Source: Stenotrophomonas rhizophila
Lineage (GTDB): Bacteria > Pseudomonadota > Gammaproteobacteria > Xanthomonadales > Xanthomonadaceae
Reading direction: 5' to 3'
Assembly: GCF_001704155.1 (NCBI RefSeq)
Contig: NZ_CP016294.1
Coordinates: 1,361,501-1,425,500 of the forward strand
Length of the DNA stretch: 64,000 bases
Shown: positions 26,570-35,414 of the stretch, piece after piece
Position numbering within the stretch: position 1 is the first letter of the stretch
Layout of the letters: the number at the start of each line of letters is the position of its first letter
Translations under genes and position numbers: made by a program
Notes under the pieces: generated by a model
The model's input: the letters and a program-made list of their open reading frames with translations, nothing else
Database searches by the model: none
What the model was told of the DNA's origin: nothing

Positions 26570-28327
26570 TTACTTGACCCCGTGCATCATCCGCTTCAGC
26601 AGCGGCGAGCCAGCCAATGCCACGGCTGCGCAACCGAGGCCGATCCACATCAGCAGCCAGAACAGGTGTTCGTAGCTGGCGGCGGCCGCGGCGATGTTCA
26701 TGGTTTCGCCTTCTGGCACTTCAATGGCGGCGAGCTTGCCGAACAGCGCGGCGAGGGTTTCGGAGAACGCGGTGGCCAGGAACCAGGTGCCCATCATCAG
26801 GCTCACCACGCGCGGCGCGGCCAGCTGGGTGACGGCGGACAGGCCGACAGGCGACAAGCACATCTCGCCGATCTCCAGCACCAGGTAGGCCAGCACCAGC
26901 CACCACACGCTGGCCATCTGGCCGGTGCTGCCGACCTGCTGGGCAGCGAGGGCGAGCGGGATGAAGGAAAGCGCGGCAAACACCAGGCCGAGCGAGGATT
27001 TCACCGGCTTGGAAGGGTCCAGCCGGCGCTTGTCGAGCCACGCCCACAGCACGGCGAACAGCGGGGCGAGCACGACCAGGAACAGGCCGCCCAGGTAGGT
27101 GAGCGAGCCGGCGGTCTGCGGAATCACCAGGCAGTCGCGGATCAGCAGCACCAGCATCAGGGCGACGATGGCGATGAACAGGTTCCGCGGGGCGGTGGAA
27201 CCCGGGCGGCGTTCGGACAGGCGTGCGGCGACCACGAAACCGAGCGGCGCCAGCAGCAGGGAGGCGATCGACCACGGGATCGGGGTGCCGCCCTGGATCA
27301 CCAGCGCGGGGACAAGGTCCTTGGTGAGCATGCGGTCGGTGAAGGTGACCCAGGAGCCGTAGGTCTGCTCGTACAGGGTGAAGAACACCAGGGCCATGAA
27401 GATCAGGGCCATGAGGGCAATCATCTGCTGGCGTTGCACGGGGGTGCAGCGGGTGCCGGTGAACCAGGCGAACCAGAGCAGGACGCCGCCGAGCACGACC
27501 ACCATGAGCAGCAGGGCGAGGCTGATTTCGCCGCCGATGGCGAAGGCGCCGTTGGCGGCGGACCACATGAGGGCGGCCACGGGAATGACGCCGAGCACGG
27601 CGATGCCGTAGATCCACCATTCGCGGGGGACGCCGGCAATGCGCTGGCGCAGGGCGGCGACGTTGGTGGGTTCGGCGTGGCCCTGCAGGTACTTCTGGCC
27701 CCACAGGAACATGGCCAGGCCGATGACCATGCCGATGCCGGCGGCGCCGAAGCCGTATTTCCAGCCGTAGGCTTCGCCGAGGAAGCCGCAGACGAGTGAG
27801 GCGAACAGGGCGCCGAGGTTGATGCCGGCGTAGAACAGAGAGAAGCCGGAATCGCGGCGGGGGTCGCCTTCGGGGTAGAGCTTGCCGACGATGGTGGAGA
27901 TGTTGGGCTTGAGGAAGCCGACGCCCATGATGATGAGGGCAAGGGAGAGGTAGGTGATGCCGAGGGCGGCATCGTCGCGCACGATCTGGCCGTCGATGCG
28001 GGTGGCGGCATGTCCTTCGAAGGCCATGCCGAGGTGGCCGAGGACGAGCAGGATGCCGCCGAACACAACGGCTTTGCGCATGCCCAGCCAGCGGTCGGCG
28101 AGCAGGCCGCCGAACACGGGAATGCAGTAGACCAGGCCGCCGTAGGCGCCGAGCAGGTCAAGGCCTGCCTTGTCGCCGAACAGGTGGTACTTGGTGAGGT
28201 ACAGCAGCAGCAGCGCCTTCATGCCATAGAACGAGAAGCGCTCCCACATCTCGGTGAAGAAGCAGACGTAAACGCCTTTGGGGTGGCCAAGGAAGTCGTC
28301 GGAAGCGGAAAGGGCGGTGGCGGTCAT
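26570..28327 (-). CDS. dtpT: POT/PTR-family proton-dependent oligopeptide transporter
   Basis: A 585-residue inner-membrane transporter with about 14 hydrophobic segments. The N-terminus, FFTEMWERFSFYGMKALLLL, contains the ExxERFxxYG proton-coupling motif of the POT family. GAYGGLVYCIPVFGGLLADR and the later FSLFYAGINLGALFASL match PTR2 signatures. It should import di- and tripeptides with protons. The ATG at 28327 has only a weak ribosome binding site, but the sequence before it does not look like protein. Copy C of the structured element lies about 80 bases upstream of its start. The 139-bp gap on its 3' side (26431-26569) holds the autotransporter promoter region. Confidence 0.9.
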   Translation of the reverse strand: MTATALSASDDFLGHPKGVYVCFFTEMWERFSFYGMKALLLLYLTKYHLFGDKAGLDLLGAYGGLVYCIPVFGGLLADRWLGMRKAVVFGGILLVLGHLGMAFEGHAATRIDGQIVRDDAALGITYLSLALIIMGVGFLKPNISTIVGKLYPEGDPRRDSGFSLFYAGINLGALFASLVCGFLGEAYGWKYGFGAAGIGMVIGLAMFLWGQKYLQGHAEPTNVAALRQRIAGVPREWWIYGIAVLGVIPVAALMWSAANGAFAIGGEISLALLLMVVVLGGVLLWFAWFTGTRCTPVQRQQMIALMALIFMALVFFTLYEQTYGSWVTFTDRMLTKDLVPALVIQGGTPIPWSIASLLLAPLGFVVAARLSERRPGSTAPRNLFIAIVALMLVLLIRDCLVIPQTAGSLTYLGGLFLVVLAPLFAVLWAWLDKRRLDPSKPVKSSLGLVFAALSFIPLALAAQQVGSTGQMASVWWLVLAYLVLEIGEMCLSPVGLSAVTQLAAPRVVSLMMGTWFLATAFSETLAALFGKLAAIEVPEGETMNIAAAAASYEHLFWLLMWIGLGCAAVALAGSPLLKRMMHGVK

Positions 28328-28409
28328 TAGGCGATAAGCGACAAAACAGGTCGCGATTATCACCCACAGGGTCCGCGCCAAGAGCGCGGCGTTTCGGTTG
28401 TTACGATGC

Positions 28410-28518
28410 GGGTCGAGGGCGGGGGTACCCTGGCCGGACGCGCGTGAACCCATCCATGGGGCTCATCGCAGCATCCATGCTGCTCAAGGTCCGGCCAGGG
28501 TACCCCCGCCCTCGACCC
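28410..28518 (-). repeat. Covarying-stem structured element, copy C
   Basis: The arms 28410-28439 and 28489-28518 are perfectly complementary over 30 bp. On the minus strand the core reads GCAGCATGGATGCTGC, a short linker GATGAG, then CCCCATGGATGGG and TTCACGC. It lies between the POT transporter and a GTAG doublet. Its arm differs from copy D at one central base pair (A-T here, G-C there) with both sides changed. Confidence 0.8.
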
Positions 28519-28543
28519 CTCAGGCTTTCATGATGGCGGACCG

Positions 28544-28610
28544 GTAGAGCCACGCCATGCGTGGCTGCTCTTAGCGATGTACCCGGCAGCCACCCATGGG
28601 GTGGCTCTAC
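28544..28610. repeat. Facing pair of GTAG palindromic repeats
   Basis: The plus-strand copy is 28544-28570 (GTAGAGCCACGCCATGCGTGGC). The minus-strand copy is 28585-28610 (GTAGAGCCACCCCATGGGTGGC). The minus copy supplies the stop codon of the DUF1624 gene. Confidence 0.8.
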
Positions 28611-29755
28611 AGGTACCGCAACCAGAACAGGTCTTTGCGGCGTGCCTTCAGGCGCGCGAACGCGCGCGTCGGCCAATACAGGGCCAGCGCCAGCGCGGCG
28701 GTGATCAGCCACAGCATCCACACATGGTCCACGGCGAAATAGGCGCCATGGGTCTGGCCCCAGCGCGCTTCGGCGGCGACGTAGAGCAGCTTCAGCACAT
28801 ACAGGTGCAGCAGGTAGAAGAACATCGGGGCGGCGCCGATGCTGGCCAGCGGGGCCAGGGCGCGGGCGATCCGCGGGTTTTCGTAGAGGCGCAGGAGAAG
28901 CAGGCCGATGCCGAGGGTGAGCAGCAGGAACAGCAGGGACGGCGGGTACTTGGTGACGTTGAAGAGGCTCATCAGGGTCTGCCCGGCGCTGGCCATGGCC
29001 TGCCAGGGGGCGTCGCCGTAGACGTTGGCGGCGCGCAGCAGGGCGAAGGCGAGCAGGGCGCCGCTGCCGGCCCAGAGCAGGCGGCGTTGGCGCAGGGCGG
29101 GGTCACCGGTTCGGGCGAACCAGGGGCCGAGGGTGTAGCCGAGGGCGATGACGGCGATCCAGGGCAGCACGGGGTAGGAGGTGCGCAGGCGCAGGGCGTC
29201 GCCGGCGGCGATCCAGTCGCGCTGGTGCAGGATCTTCCAGAGCACGGCGAGCGGGCCGTCGCCGCTGACGAGGATGCCGTCGAGCAGGTTGTGGCCGGCG
29301 ATCACCACCAGGGCCAGGGCGGCGAGGGCGGGGCGGGGCAGCCAGAGCAGGCCGGCGAGGGCGACCATGCTGATCCCGATCGCCCAGATCACCTGCAGGT
29401 AGATCACGCTGGGCGGGAACTGCAGGGTCCAGGCGAAATTCACCACCAGCAGTTCCAGCAGGATCAGGAACAGGCCGCGCTTGAGCAGGAAGGCGGAGGC
29501 GGCGCGGCGGGGGGCGGCCTGGCTGCTGCCGTACAGCCAGGCGGACAGGCCGGTGAGCAGCACGAACACGGGGGCGCACAGGTGGGCGAGCAGCCGGCTG
29601 AGGAACAGGGCGGGCTCGACCTGGTCCACGACCATCGGGTCGGGTACCTGCTGGTGCAGGTAGAAGGTTTCGCGCACGTGGTCCAGCAGCATCAGCACGA
29701 TCACGGTGCCGCGCAGCTGGTCGATGGAGGTCAGGCGGGGGGAGGCTGGGGCCAC
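28607..29755 (-). CDS. DUF1624/heparan-alpha-glucosaminide N-acetyltransferase-like membrane protein
   Basis: A 382-residue polytopic protein with about ten TM helices. It begins with the family signature RLTSIDQLRGTVIVLMLLDHVRET, whose DxxRG motif and following His are shared by membrane acyltransferases of the HGSNAT/DUF1624 group, and continues with HLCAPVFVLLTGLSAWLYG. Bacterial members are thought to transfer acyl groups across the membrane, but the substrate is unknown. The TAG stop (28607-28609) is part of a GTAG repeat, so the C-terminus RKDLFWLRYL is defined by the repeat. The 158-bp gap to the divergent OPT gene holds AT-richer promoter-like sequence around 29778-29796. Confidence 0.8.
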   Translation of the reverse strand: MAPASPRLTSIDQLRGTVIVLMLLDHVRETFYLHQQVPDPMVVDQVEPALFLSRLLAHLCAPVFVLLTGLSAWLYGSSQAAPRRAASAFLLKRGLFLILLELLVVNFAWTLQFPPSVIYLQVIWAIGISMVALAGLLWLPRPALAALALVVIAGHNLLDGILVSGDGPLAVLWKILHQRDWIAAGDALRLRTSYPVLPWIAVIALGYTLGPWFARTGDPALRQRRLLWAGSGALLAFALLRAANVYGDAPWQAMASAGQTLMSLFNVTKYPPSLLFLLLTLGIGLLLLRLYENPRIARALAPLASIGAAPMFFYLLHLYVLKLLYVAAEARWGQTHGAYFAVDHVWMLWLITAALALALYWPTRAFARLKARRKDLFWLRYL

Positions 29756-29913
29756 GGGTGCGCCGGTGGTGGCGTGACAGGATATAACATTACAAATCAG
29801 GGTGCGCGGCCATTTCCAGGGGTTTACCGATTACGGCGACCGGCGCTACCCGCCTTGCGTTACCAAGGCATGAAGGCTAGGTTTGACAGGATTTTTTGCC
29901 AGCAGGGGCTTCC

Positions 29914-31884
29914 ATGAACAACGACGACGCTGCGCCCAGACAGCTCACATTCCGCGCGGTGGTGCTTGCCATCGTGCTGGCGGTGATCCTGTCGGCGGCC
30001 AACGCCTACCTGGGTCTGTTCGCAGGCCTGACCATCGCCACGGCCATTCCGGCGGCGGTGATCTCCATGGGGGTGCTGCGCCTGCTGGGCGGCGGCACGA
30101 TCCTGGAAAACAACATCGTGCAGACTGGCGCTTCGGCCGGTTCGTCGATCGCCGCCGGTGTGATCTTCACGATCCCGGCGCTGGTGATCATGGGCTACTG
30201 GCCGGACTTCAAGTACTGGTGGGTGCTGGGCATCGCTGGCCTGGGTGGCCTGCTGGGCGTGCTGTTCTCGGTGCCGCTGCGCCGTTCGATGATCGTCGAA
30301 GACCCGCTTCCGTTCCCGGAAGGCAAGGCCGCGGCCGAAGTGCTCAAGGCCGGTGAGAACCCGGGCCCGGGCCTGAAGATCCTCGGCCTGTCGGCGGTGA
30401 TCGGTGCGGTGGTGAAGCTGGCCGCGGAAAGCGGCATGCGCCTGATTCCCGATGCCTGGGCGACCTCGGCCTACGTGGGCAGCTCCAAGATCACCGCGTT
30501 CATCGGCACCAACCTGTCGCCAGCGCTGCTGGGCGTGGGCTACATCGTCGGTCTCAACGTCGGCATCGTGGTGGTGTCCGGCTCGATCCTGACCTGGCAC
30601 ATCGCCATCCCGCTGTACCAGGCGTTCTTCATGAACACCGATCCGGCCCTGGCCGCGTCGATCGCCACCGCCTCGTCCACCGAGGCGGCGTTTGCCATCT
30701 GGGGCGCGAAGATGCGCTACCTGGGCGTGGGCGCGATGCTGATCGGCGGCGTGTGGACCCTGATCTCGCTGCGCAAGTCGCTGCTCAACGGCGTCAAGAG
30801 CGGCTTTGCCGCCGCGCGCAAGAGCGGCGGCCCGGCGCTGGCGCACACCGAACGCGACCTGCCGATGAAGTGGATGCTGGTGGCGCTGGTGGCCTTCACC
30901 CTGCCGCTGCTGGCGCTGTACCAGGCCATCGTGGGCCAGTGGCATGTGTCGATCCCGATGACCCTCATCATGATCGTCGCCGGCTTCCTGTTCGTCTCGG
31001 TCTCGGCCTACCTGGCCGGCCTGATCGGCTCGTCCAACAACCCGGTCTCGGGCATCACCATCTCCACCATCCTGTTCGCCTCGGCGGTGCTGGTGCTGCT
31101 GCTGGGCAAGGATGGGCTGACGCCGGTTGGCGTCGGTGGCGCGCCGCTGGGTGCGGTGGCCGCGATCATGATCGGTGCGGTGGTGTGCTGCGCCGCTGCC
31201 GTCGGCGGCGACAACCTGCAGGACCTCAAGGCCGGCTACATCGTCGGTGCAACGCCGTGGAAGCAGCAGCTGATGCTGGGCATCGGTGCGTTCTCGTGTG
31301 CGCTGATCATGGCGCCGGTGCTGAACCTGCTGGCTACCGCGTACGGCATCGGCGTCAAGTCCGAGCTGCACCCGAACGCGCTGGCCGCACCGCAGGCCAA
31401 CCTGATGGCGTCGGTGGCCAAGGGCCTGTTCGGTGGCGAACTGCCGTGGACCTTCATTGGCATTGGTGCCGTGGTCGGTGCGGCGATCATCGCATTCGAC
31501 AGCTGGCTGAAGTCGCGCAACGCCCGCTTCCGCGTGCCGGTGCTGGCCGCTGCGATTGGTATCTACCTGCCGCTGGAGCTGATGGTGCCGATCTTCCTGG
31601 GCGGCCTGATCGCCTACCTGGTCGAGCGTTTCCACAAGGTGCGCGCCGACGATGAAGAAGGCCGCGACCGCGTGCACAAGCCGGGCGTGCTGTTCGCTGC
31701 CGGCCTGATCACCGGTGAAGCGCTGATGGGCATCGCCATCGCCGTGCCGATCGTGGTCAGCAGCCGCGCCGACGTGCTGGCCGTGCCGTTCCACCTGCCG
31801 GCCGCGCAGTGGATCGGTCTGGCGGTGCTGTTCGTGGTGGGCTGGCTGATCTACCGCACGGGCAAAAAAGCCACCGCGGTCTGA
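29914..31884 (+). CDS. OPT-family oligopeptide transporter
   Basis: A 656-residue protein with about 15 hydrophobic segments. NAYLGLFAGLTIATAIPAAV, ENNIVQTGASAGSSIAAGV and LPFPEGKAAAEVL are typical of bacterial OPT transporters, which move oligopeptides or metal-chelate conjugates with protons. The ATG at 29914 follows GGGG at suitable spacing; an in-frame codon 18 bases upstream is less likely. It lies beside the POT transporter, DUF1624 gene and S9 peptidases, supporting peptide uptake, though an iron-chelate substrate remains possible. It ends in a strong terminator. Confidence 0.9.
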   Translation: MNNDDAAPRQLTFRAVVLAIVLAVILSAANAYLGLFAGLTIATAIPAAVISMGVLRLLGGGTILENNIVQTGASAGSSIAAGVIFTIPALVIMGYWPDFKYWWVLGIAGLGGLLGVLFSVPLRRSMIVEDPLPFPEGKAAAEVLKAGENPGPGLKILGLSAVIGAVVKLAAESGMRLIPDAWATSAYVGSSKITAFIGTNLSPALLGVGYIVGLNVGIVVVSGSILTWHIAIPLYQAFFMNTDPALAASIATASSTEAAFAIWGAKMRYLGVGAMLIGGVWTLISLRKSLLNGVKSGFAAARKSGGPALAHTERDLPMKWMLVALVAFTLPLLALYQAIVGQWHVSIPMTLIMIVAGFLFVSVSAYLAGLIGSSNNPVSGITISTILFASAVLVLLLGKDGLTPVGVGGAPLGAVAAIMIGAVVCCAAAVGGDNLQDLKAGYIVGATPWKQQLMLGIGAFSCALIMAPVLNLLATAYGIGVKSELHPNALAAPQANLMASVAKGLFGGELPWTFIGIGAVVGAAIIAFDSWLKSRNARFRVPVLAAAIGIYLPLELMVPIFLGGLIAYLVERFHKVRADDEEGRDRVHKPGVLFAAGLITGEALMGIAIAVPIVVSSRADVLAVPFHLPAAQWIGLAVLFVVGWLIYRTGKKATAV

Positions 31885-31905
31885 TCGAGAGCCAATGTGA
31901 ACCCG

Positions 31906-31934
31906 ACAAACCCCGCCACGGCGGGGTTTGTTGT
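31906..31934 (+). terminator. Rho-independent terminator of the OPT transporter gene
   Basis: The stem ACAAACCCCGC/GCGGGGTTTGT with loop CACG is followed by a T-rich stretch. It begins 22 bases after the stop. Confidence 0.9.
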
Positions 31935-32016
31935 TTCCGGGGCATGACGTGTGGCCTTTGCGCTGGGAGGCTCCCGCCCCCTACCATCGGCGTTTTGCCG
32001 TTCCGCGGAGAACCCG

Positions 32017-34080
32017 ATGAAGCTTCGTTACGCCCTGTTGCCGTTGTGCCTGCTGACCGCGCTGCCGTCGCTGGCCGCCACGCGTGGCCTGGATGTGCGC
32101 GACATGATCGCGCTGGATCGGGTTTCGGCCCCGCTGCTGACCGCCGATGGCGGCAACGTGGTGTTCGCCAAGCGCGTGGTCGGCACCGACAGCAAGGCCA
32201 GCACCGGCCTGTTCATCCGCAACCTGCGCACCCGCGATGCGGCCCCGCCCAAGCCGCTCACCCCGGCCGGCTGGAACGTCAATTCGGCCGCGCTGTCGGC
32301 CGACGGCCAGACGGTGTACTTCCTCAGCGCCAAGGGCGGCAGCCAGCAGCTGTACTCGATGCCGCTGGCCGGCGGCACCCCGCGCCAGCTGACCGATTTC
32401 GCGGTGGACGTGGACAGCTTCCAGGTCTCGCCGCAGGGCGACCGCGTGGCCTTCAGCGCCGGCGTGTTCCAGGACTGCGGTTCGGACCTGGTCTGCACCA
32501 GCAAGAAGCTGGACGCGCACAAGGCGCGCAAGAACACCGGTGAAGTGTTCGACAGCCTGTTCGTGCGCCATTGGGACACCTGGAACGACGGCCGCCGCAA
32601 CACCCTGTTCGTGGCCCCGCTGCCGGCCGCCAAGGCCGCTGCGGTCAAGGGCGCCTCGGCGATCAGCGCGACGCTGGCCGGCGATGCGCCGTCCAAGCCG
32701 TTCGGCGGCAATGACGACTTCACCTGGGCGCCGGATGGCAAAAGCGTGGTGGCCAGCATCCGCGTGGCCGGCCGCGAAGAAGCGTGGTCGACCAACTTCG
32801 ACCTGTACCGCCTGGATGCCGAGGGCAAGCAGGCCCCGGTGAACCTGACCGCGGCCAACCCGGCCTGGGATGCCGGCCCGGTGTTCAGCGCCGACGGCAA
32901 CACCCTGTACTACCGCGCGATGAAGCGCCCGGGCTTCGAGGCGGACCGTTTCGGCGTGATCGCGCTCGACCTGGCCTCGGGCAAGTCGCGTGAAATCGCC
33001 CCGGACTGGGACCGTTCGGCCGGTGAAGTGGTGCTGTCGCAGGACGAAAAGAGCTTCTACACCGCAGCCGATGACCTGGGCGAACACCGCCTGTTCAACA
33101 TCGACATCGCCACCGGCAAGGCCACGGTGGTCGCCGAAGGCGGCAGCGTCGGCTCGCCGGTGATCGCCGGCAGCACGCTGGCTTACACGAAGAACAGCCT
33201 GAAGAGCGGCGACCAGATCGTGGTGGCCCAGGCCGACGGCAGCAGCCCGCGCGAGATCACCCCGAGCGCCGGCCAGATGCTGCCCGACGTGGCATTCGGC
33301 GATTACGAGCAGTTCCAGTTCAAGGGCTGGAACAACGAAACCGTGCACGGTTACGTGGTCAAGCCGTACAACTACCAGGAAGGCAAGACCTACCCGGTGG
33401 CGTTCCTGATCCACGGCGGCCCGCAGGGCAGCTTCGGCAATGGCTGGAGCTACCGCTGGAACCCGCAGACCTACGCGGGCCAGGGCTACGCGGTGGTGAT
33501 GATCGATTTCCACGGTTCCACCGGCTACGGCCAGGCGTTCACCGATGCGATCAGCCAGCACTGGGGCGACCGCCCGCTGGAAGACCTGCAGAAGGGCTGG
33601 GCGGCGGCGCAGAAGCAGTACCCGTTCCTCAACGGCGACAAGGCCTGCGCGCTGGGCGCCAGCTACGGCGGCTTCATGGTCAACTGGATCGCCGGCAACT
33701 GGAACGAGCCGTGGAAGTGCCTGGTCAACCATGACGGCGTGTTCGACCAGCGCATGATGGGATACGCCACCGAAGAGCTGTGGTTCACGGAATGGGAGCA
33801 GGGCGGCACGCCGTTCGCCAAGCCGCAGAACTACGAGAAGTTCAACCCGGTCAACCACGTGGCGGACTGGAAGAAGCCGATCCTGATCATCCACGGCCAG
33901 CTCGACTTCCGCATTCCGGTCGAACAGGGCCTGGGCGCCTTCACGGCCGCGCAGCGCCAGGGCATCGAGTCGAAGTTCCTGTACTTCCCGGACGAGAACC
34001 ACTGGGTGCTCAAGCCGCAGAACAGCGTGCAGTGGCACGACACCGTGAACGGCTGGCTGAAGCAGCACATCGGCGAATGA
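32017..34080 (+). CDS. Secreted S9-family dipeptidyl/acylaminoacyl peptidase
   Basis: A 687-residue protein with a signal peptide (MKLRYALLPLCLLTALPSLA), WD/propeller-type repeats (about 25-420) and a C-terminal hydrolase domain. The serine is in GASYGGF (Ser549); the aspartate lies in HGQLDFRIP and the histidine in FPDENHW. The sequence resembles bacterial dipeptidyl peptidases of the S9C type, probably periplasmic. GGAGA lies before the ATG, and the longer open frame upstream would destroy the signal peptide. It is not closely similar to the tandem S9 pair at 19.6-23.7 kb. Confidence 0.9.
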   Translation: MKLRYALLPLCLLTALPSLAATRGLDVRDMIALDRVSAPLLTADGGNVVFAKRVVGTDSKASTGLFIRNLRTRDAAPPKPLTPAGWNVNSAALSADGQTVYFLSAKGGSQQLYSMPLAGGTPRQLTDFAVDVDSFQVSPQGDRVAFSAGVFQDCGSDLVCTSKKLDAHKARKNTGEVFDSLFVRHWDTWNDGRRNTLFVAPLPAAKAAAVKGASAISATLAGDAPSKPFGGNDDFTWAPDGKSVVASIRVAGREEAWSTNFDLYRLDAEGKQAPVNLTAANPAWDAGPVFSADGNTLYYRAMKRPGFEADRFGVIALDLASGKSREIAPDWDRSAGEVVLSQDEKSFYTAADDLGEHRLFNIDIATGKATVVAEGGSVGSPVIAGSTLAYTKNSLKSGDQIVVAQADGSSPREITPSAGQMLPDVAFGDYEQFQFKGWNNETVHGYVVKPYNYQEGKTYPVAFLIHGGPQGSFGNGWSYRWNPQTYAGQGYAVVMIDFHGSTGYGQAFTDAISQHWGDRPLEDLQKGWAAAQKQYPFLNGDKACALGASYGGFMVNWIAGNWNEPWKCLVNHDGVFDQRMMGYATEELWFTEWEQGGTPFAKPQNYEKFNPVNHVADWKKPILIIHGQLDFRIPVEQGLGAFTAAQRQGIESKFLYFPDENHWVLKPQNSVQWHDTVNGWLKQHIGE

Positions 34081-34084
34081 TGTC

Positions 34085-34112
34085 GAAAGCGCCGCCGAAA
34101 GGCGGCGCTTTC
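34085..34112 (+). terminator. Terminator of the S9 dipeptidyl peptidase gene
   Basis: A perfect 12-bp stem, GAAAGCGCCGCC/GGCGGCGCTTTC with a GAAA loop, starts four bases after the stop. The T run is short. Confidence 0.8.
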
Positions 34113-34165
34113 ATATGTGGTTACCCAACGCGCACGCGCGCACCCCTTTCCAGGCGCTCCATTCC

Positions 34166-35407
34166 GTGAAAGCACCCGCTCTGATCCAGAACGACATCGT
34201 AGTTTTCGGCCTGATCGCCGCCACCCTGGGTGCCGTGTTCTGGACCGCCTCACGCGAGACGGGGCTGTGGAAGCGCTTCTACACCTTCGTGCCGGCGCTG
34301 CTGCTGTGCTACATGATTCCCGGCATCTACAACACGGTGGGCCTGATCGACGGGCAGAACACCAGCCTGTACAACCCGATCGCGCGCGACATCCTGCTGC
34401 CGGCCGCGCTGGTACTGCTGACGCTGGCGGTGGACATCAAGGGCATCCTGCGGCTGGGCCCGAAGCTGATCGTGATGTACCTGGGCGCGTCCTTCAGCAT
34501 CATGATCGGTGCGGTGGTGGCCTTCATGCTGATGAAGTGGGCGCACCCGGAAACGGTCGCCGGCGATACCTGGGCGGGCATGGCCGCGTTGGCCGGCAGC
34601 TGGATCGGCGGCGGCGCCAACATGCTGGCCATGCGCGAGGTCTTCGACGTCAACGCCACCACCTTTGGCCAGTTCGCGGTAGTGGACGTGGGCGTAGGGT
34701 ACGTATGGATGGCGGTGCTGATCTTCATGGCCGGCCGCGCGGCGAAGATCGACGCGCGCACCGGCGCGGATACATCCGCGATCGATGAACTGAAACTGCG
34801 CATCGAAAAATTCCAGGCCGAGCACGAACGCGTGGCGAGCCTGACCGACCTGATGCTGATCGTGGCGGTAGCGTTCGGCACGGTGGGCCTGTCGCACGCC
34901 ATCGCCGGCCCGGTATCGGCCTGGTTCAAGGGCCACGTGGCCTGGGCTTCGCAGTTCAGCCTCGACGCACCGTTCGTGTGGGTCGTGGTGATCTCCACCA
35001 CCTGCGGCCTGGCATTGAGCTTCACCCGCGCGCGCAACCTGGAAGGCGCGGGCGCCTCGAAGCTGGGCTCGCTTCTGCTGTACTTCCTGATCGCCTGTAT
35101 CGGCATGCAGATGGACCTGCTGGCCCTGCTGGAACGCCCGTGGCTGTTCGCACTGGGCCTGATCTGGATCGCCGTGCACATCCTGCTGCTGCTCGCACTG
35201 GCCATGGCGCTCAAGGTGCCGTTCTTCTACTTCGCCATCGGCTCGCAATCCAACATCGGCGGGCCGGCTTCGGCGCCCGTGGTTGCGGCTGCGTTCCATC
35301 CGTCCCTTGCGCCAGTTGGCGTGCTACTCGGGACCATGGGGTATGCAACTGGCACGTACCTGGCTTACATCGTCGGCATCACGCTGCGGGCTTTGGCTGG
35401 GGGCTGA
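34166..35407 (+). CDS. DUF819-family membrane protein (putative transporter)
   Basis: About 413 residues with 10-11 hydrophobic segments. GSWIGGGANMLAMREVFDV, DVGVGYVWMAVLIFMAGR and SQSNIGGPASAPVVAAAF are strongly conserved features of DUF819 (YjcL-like) proteins, which share the layout of sodium-coupled carriers such as GltS and KefB-type folds. The substrate is unknown. I use the GTG at 34166 because the preceding in-frame sequence overlaps the terminator of the previous gene and contains no membrane-compatible start; an ATG at 34115 is possible. A large inverted-repeat structure begins eight bases after the stop. Confidence 0.75.
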   Translation: MKAPALIQNDIVVFGLIAATLGAVFWTASRETGLWKRFYTFVPALLLCYMIPGIYNTVGLIDGQNTSLYNPIARDILLPAALVLLTLAVDIKGILRLGPKLIVMYLGASFSIMIGAVVAFMLMKWAHPETVAGDTWAGMAALAGSWIGGGANMLAMREVFDVNATTFGQFAVVDVGVGYVWMAVLIFMAGRAAKIDARTGADTSAIDELKLRIEKFQAEHERVASLTDLMLIVAVAFGTVGLSHAIAGPVSAWFKGHVAWASQFSLDAPFVWVVVISTTCGLALSFTRARNLEGAGASKLGSLLLYFLIACIGMQMDLLALLERPWLFALGLIWIAVHILLLLALAMALKVPFFYFAIGSQSNIGGPASAPVVAAAFHPSLAPVGVLLGTMGYATGTYLAYIVGITLRALAGG

Positions 35408-35414
35408 CTTTTCT

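Noticed and set aside
28412..28520. Short open frames through the structured elements giving recurring peptides such as SSMDAAMSPMDGFT.
   Set aside because: The peptide recurs only because the hairpin core is conserved. Arm changes are compensatory at the base-pair level, not synonymous at the codon level, so structure rather than coding explains the conservation.
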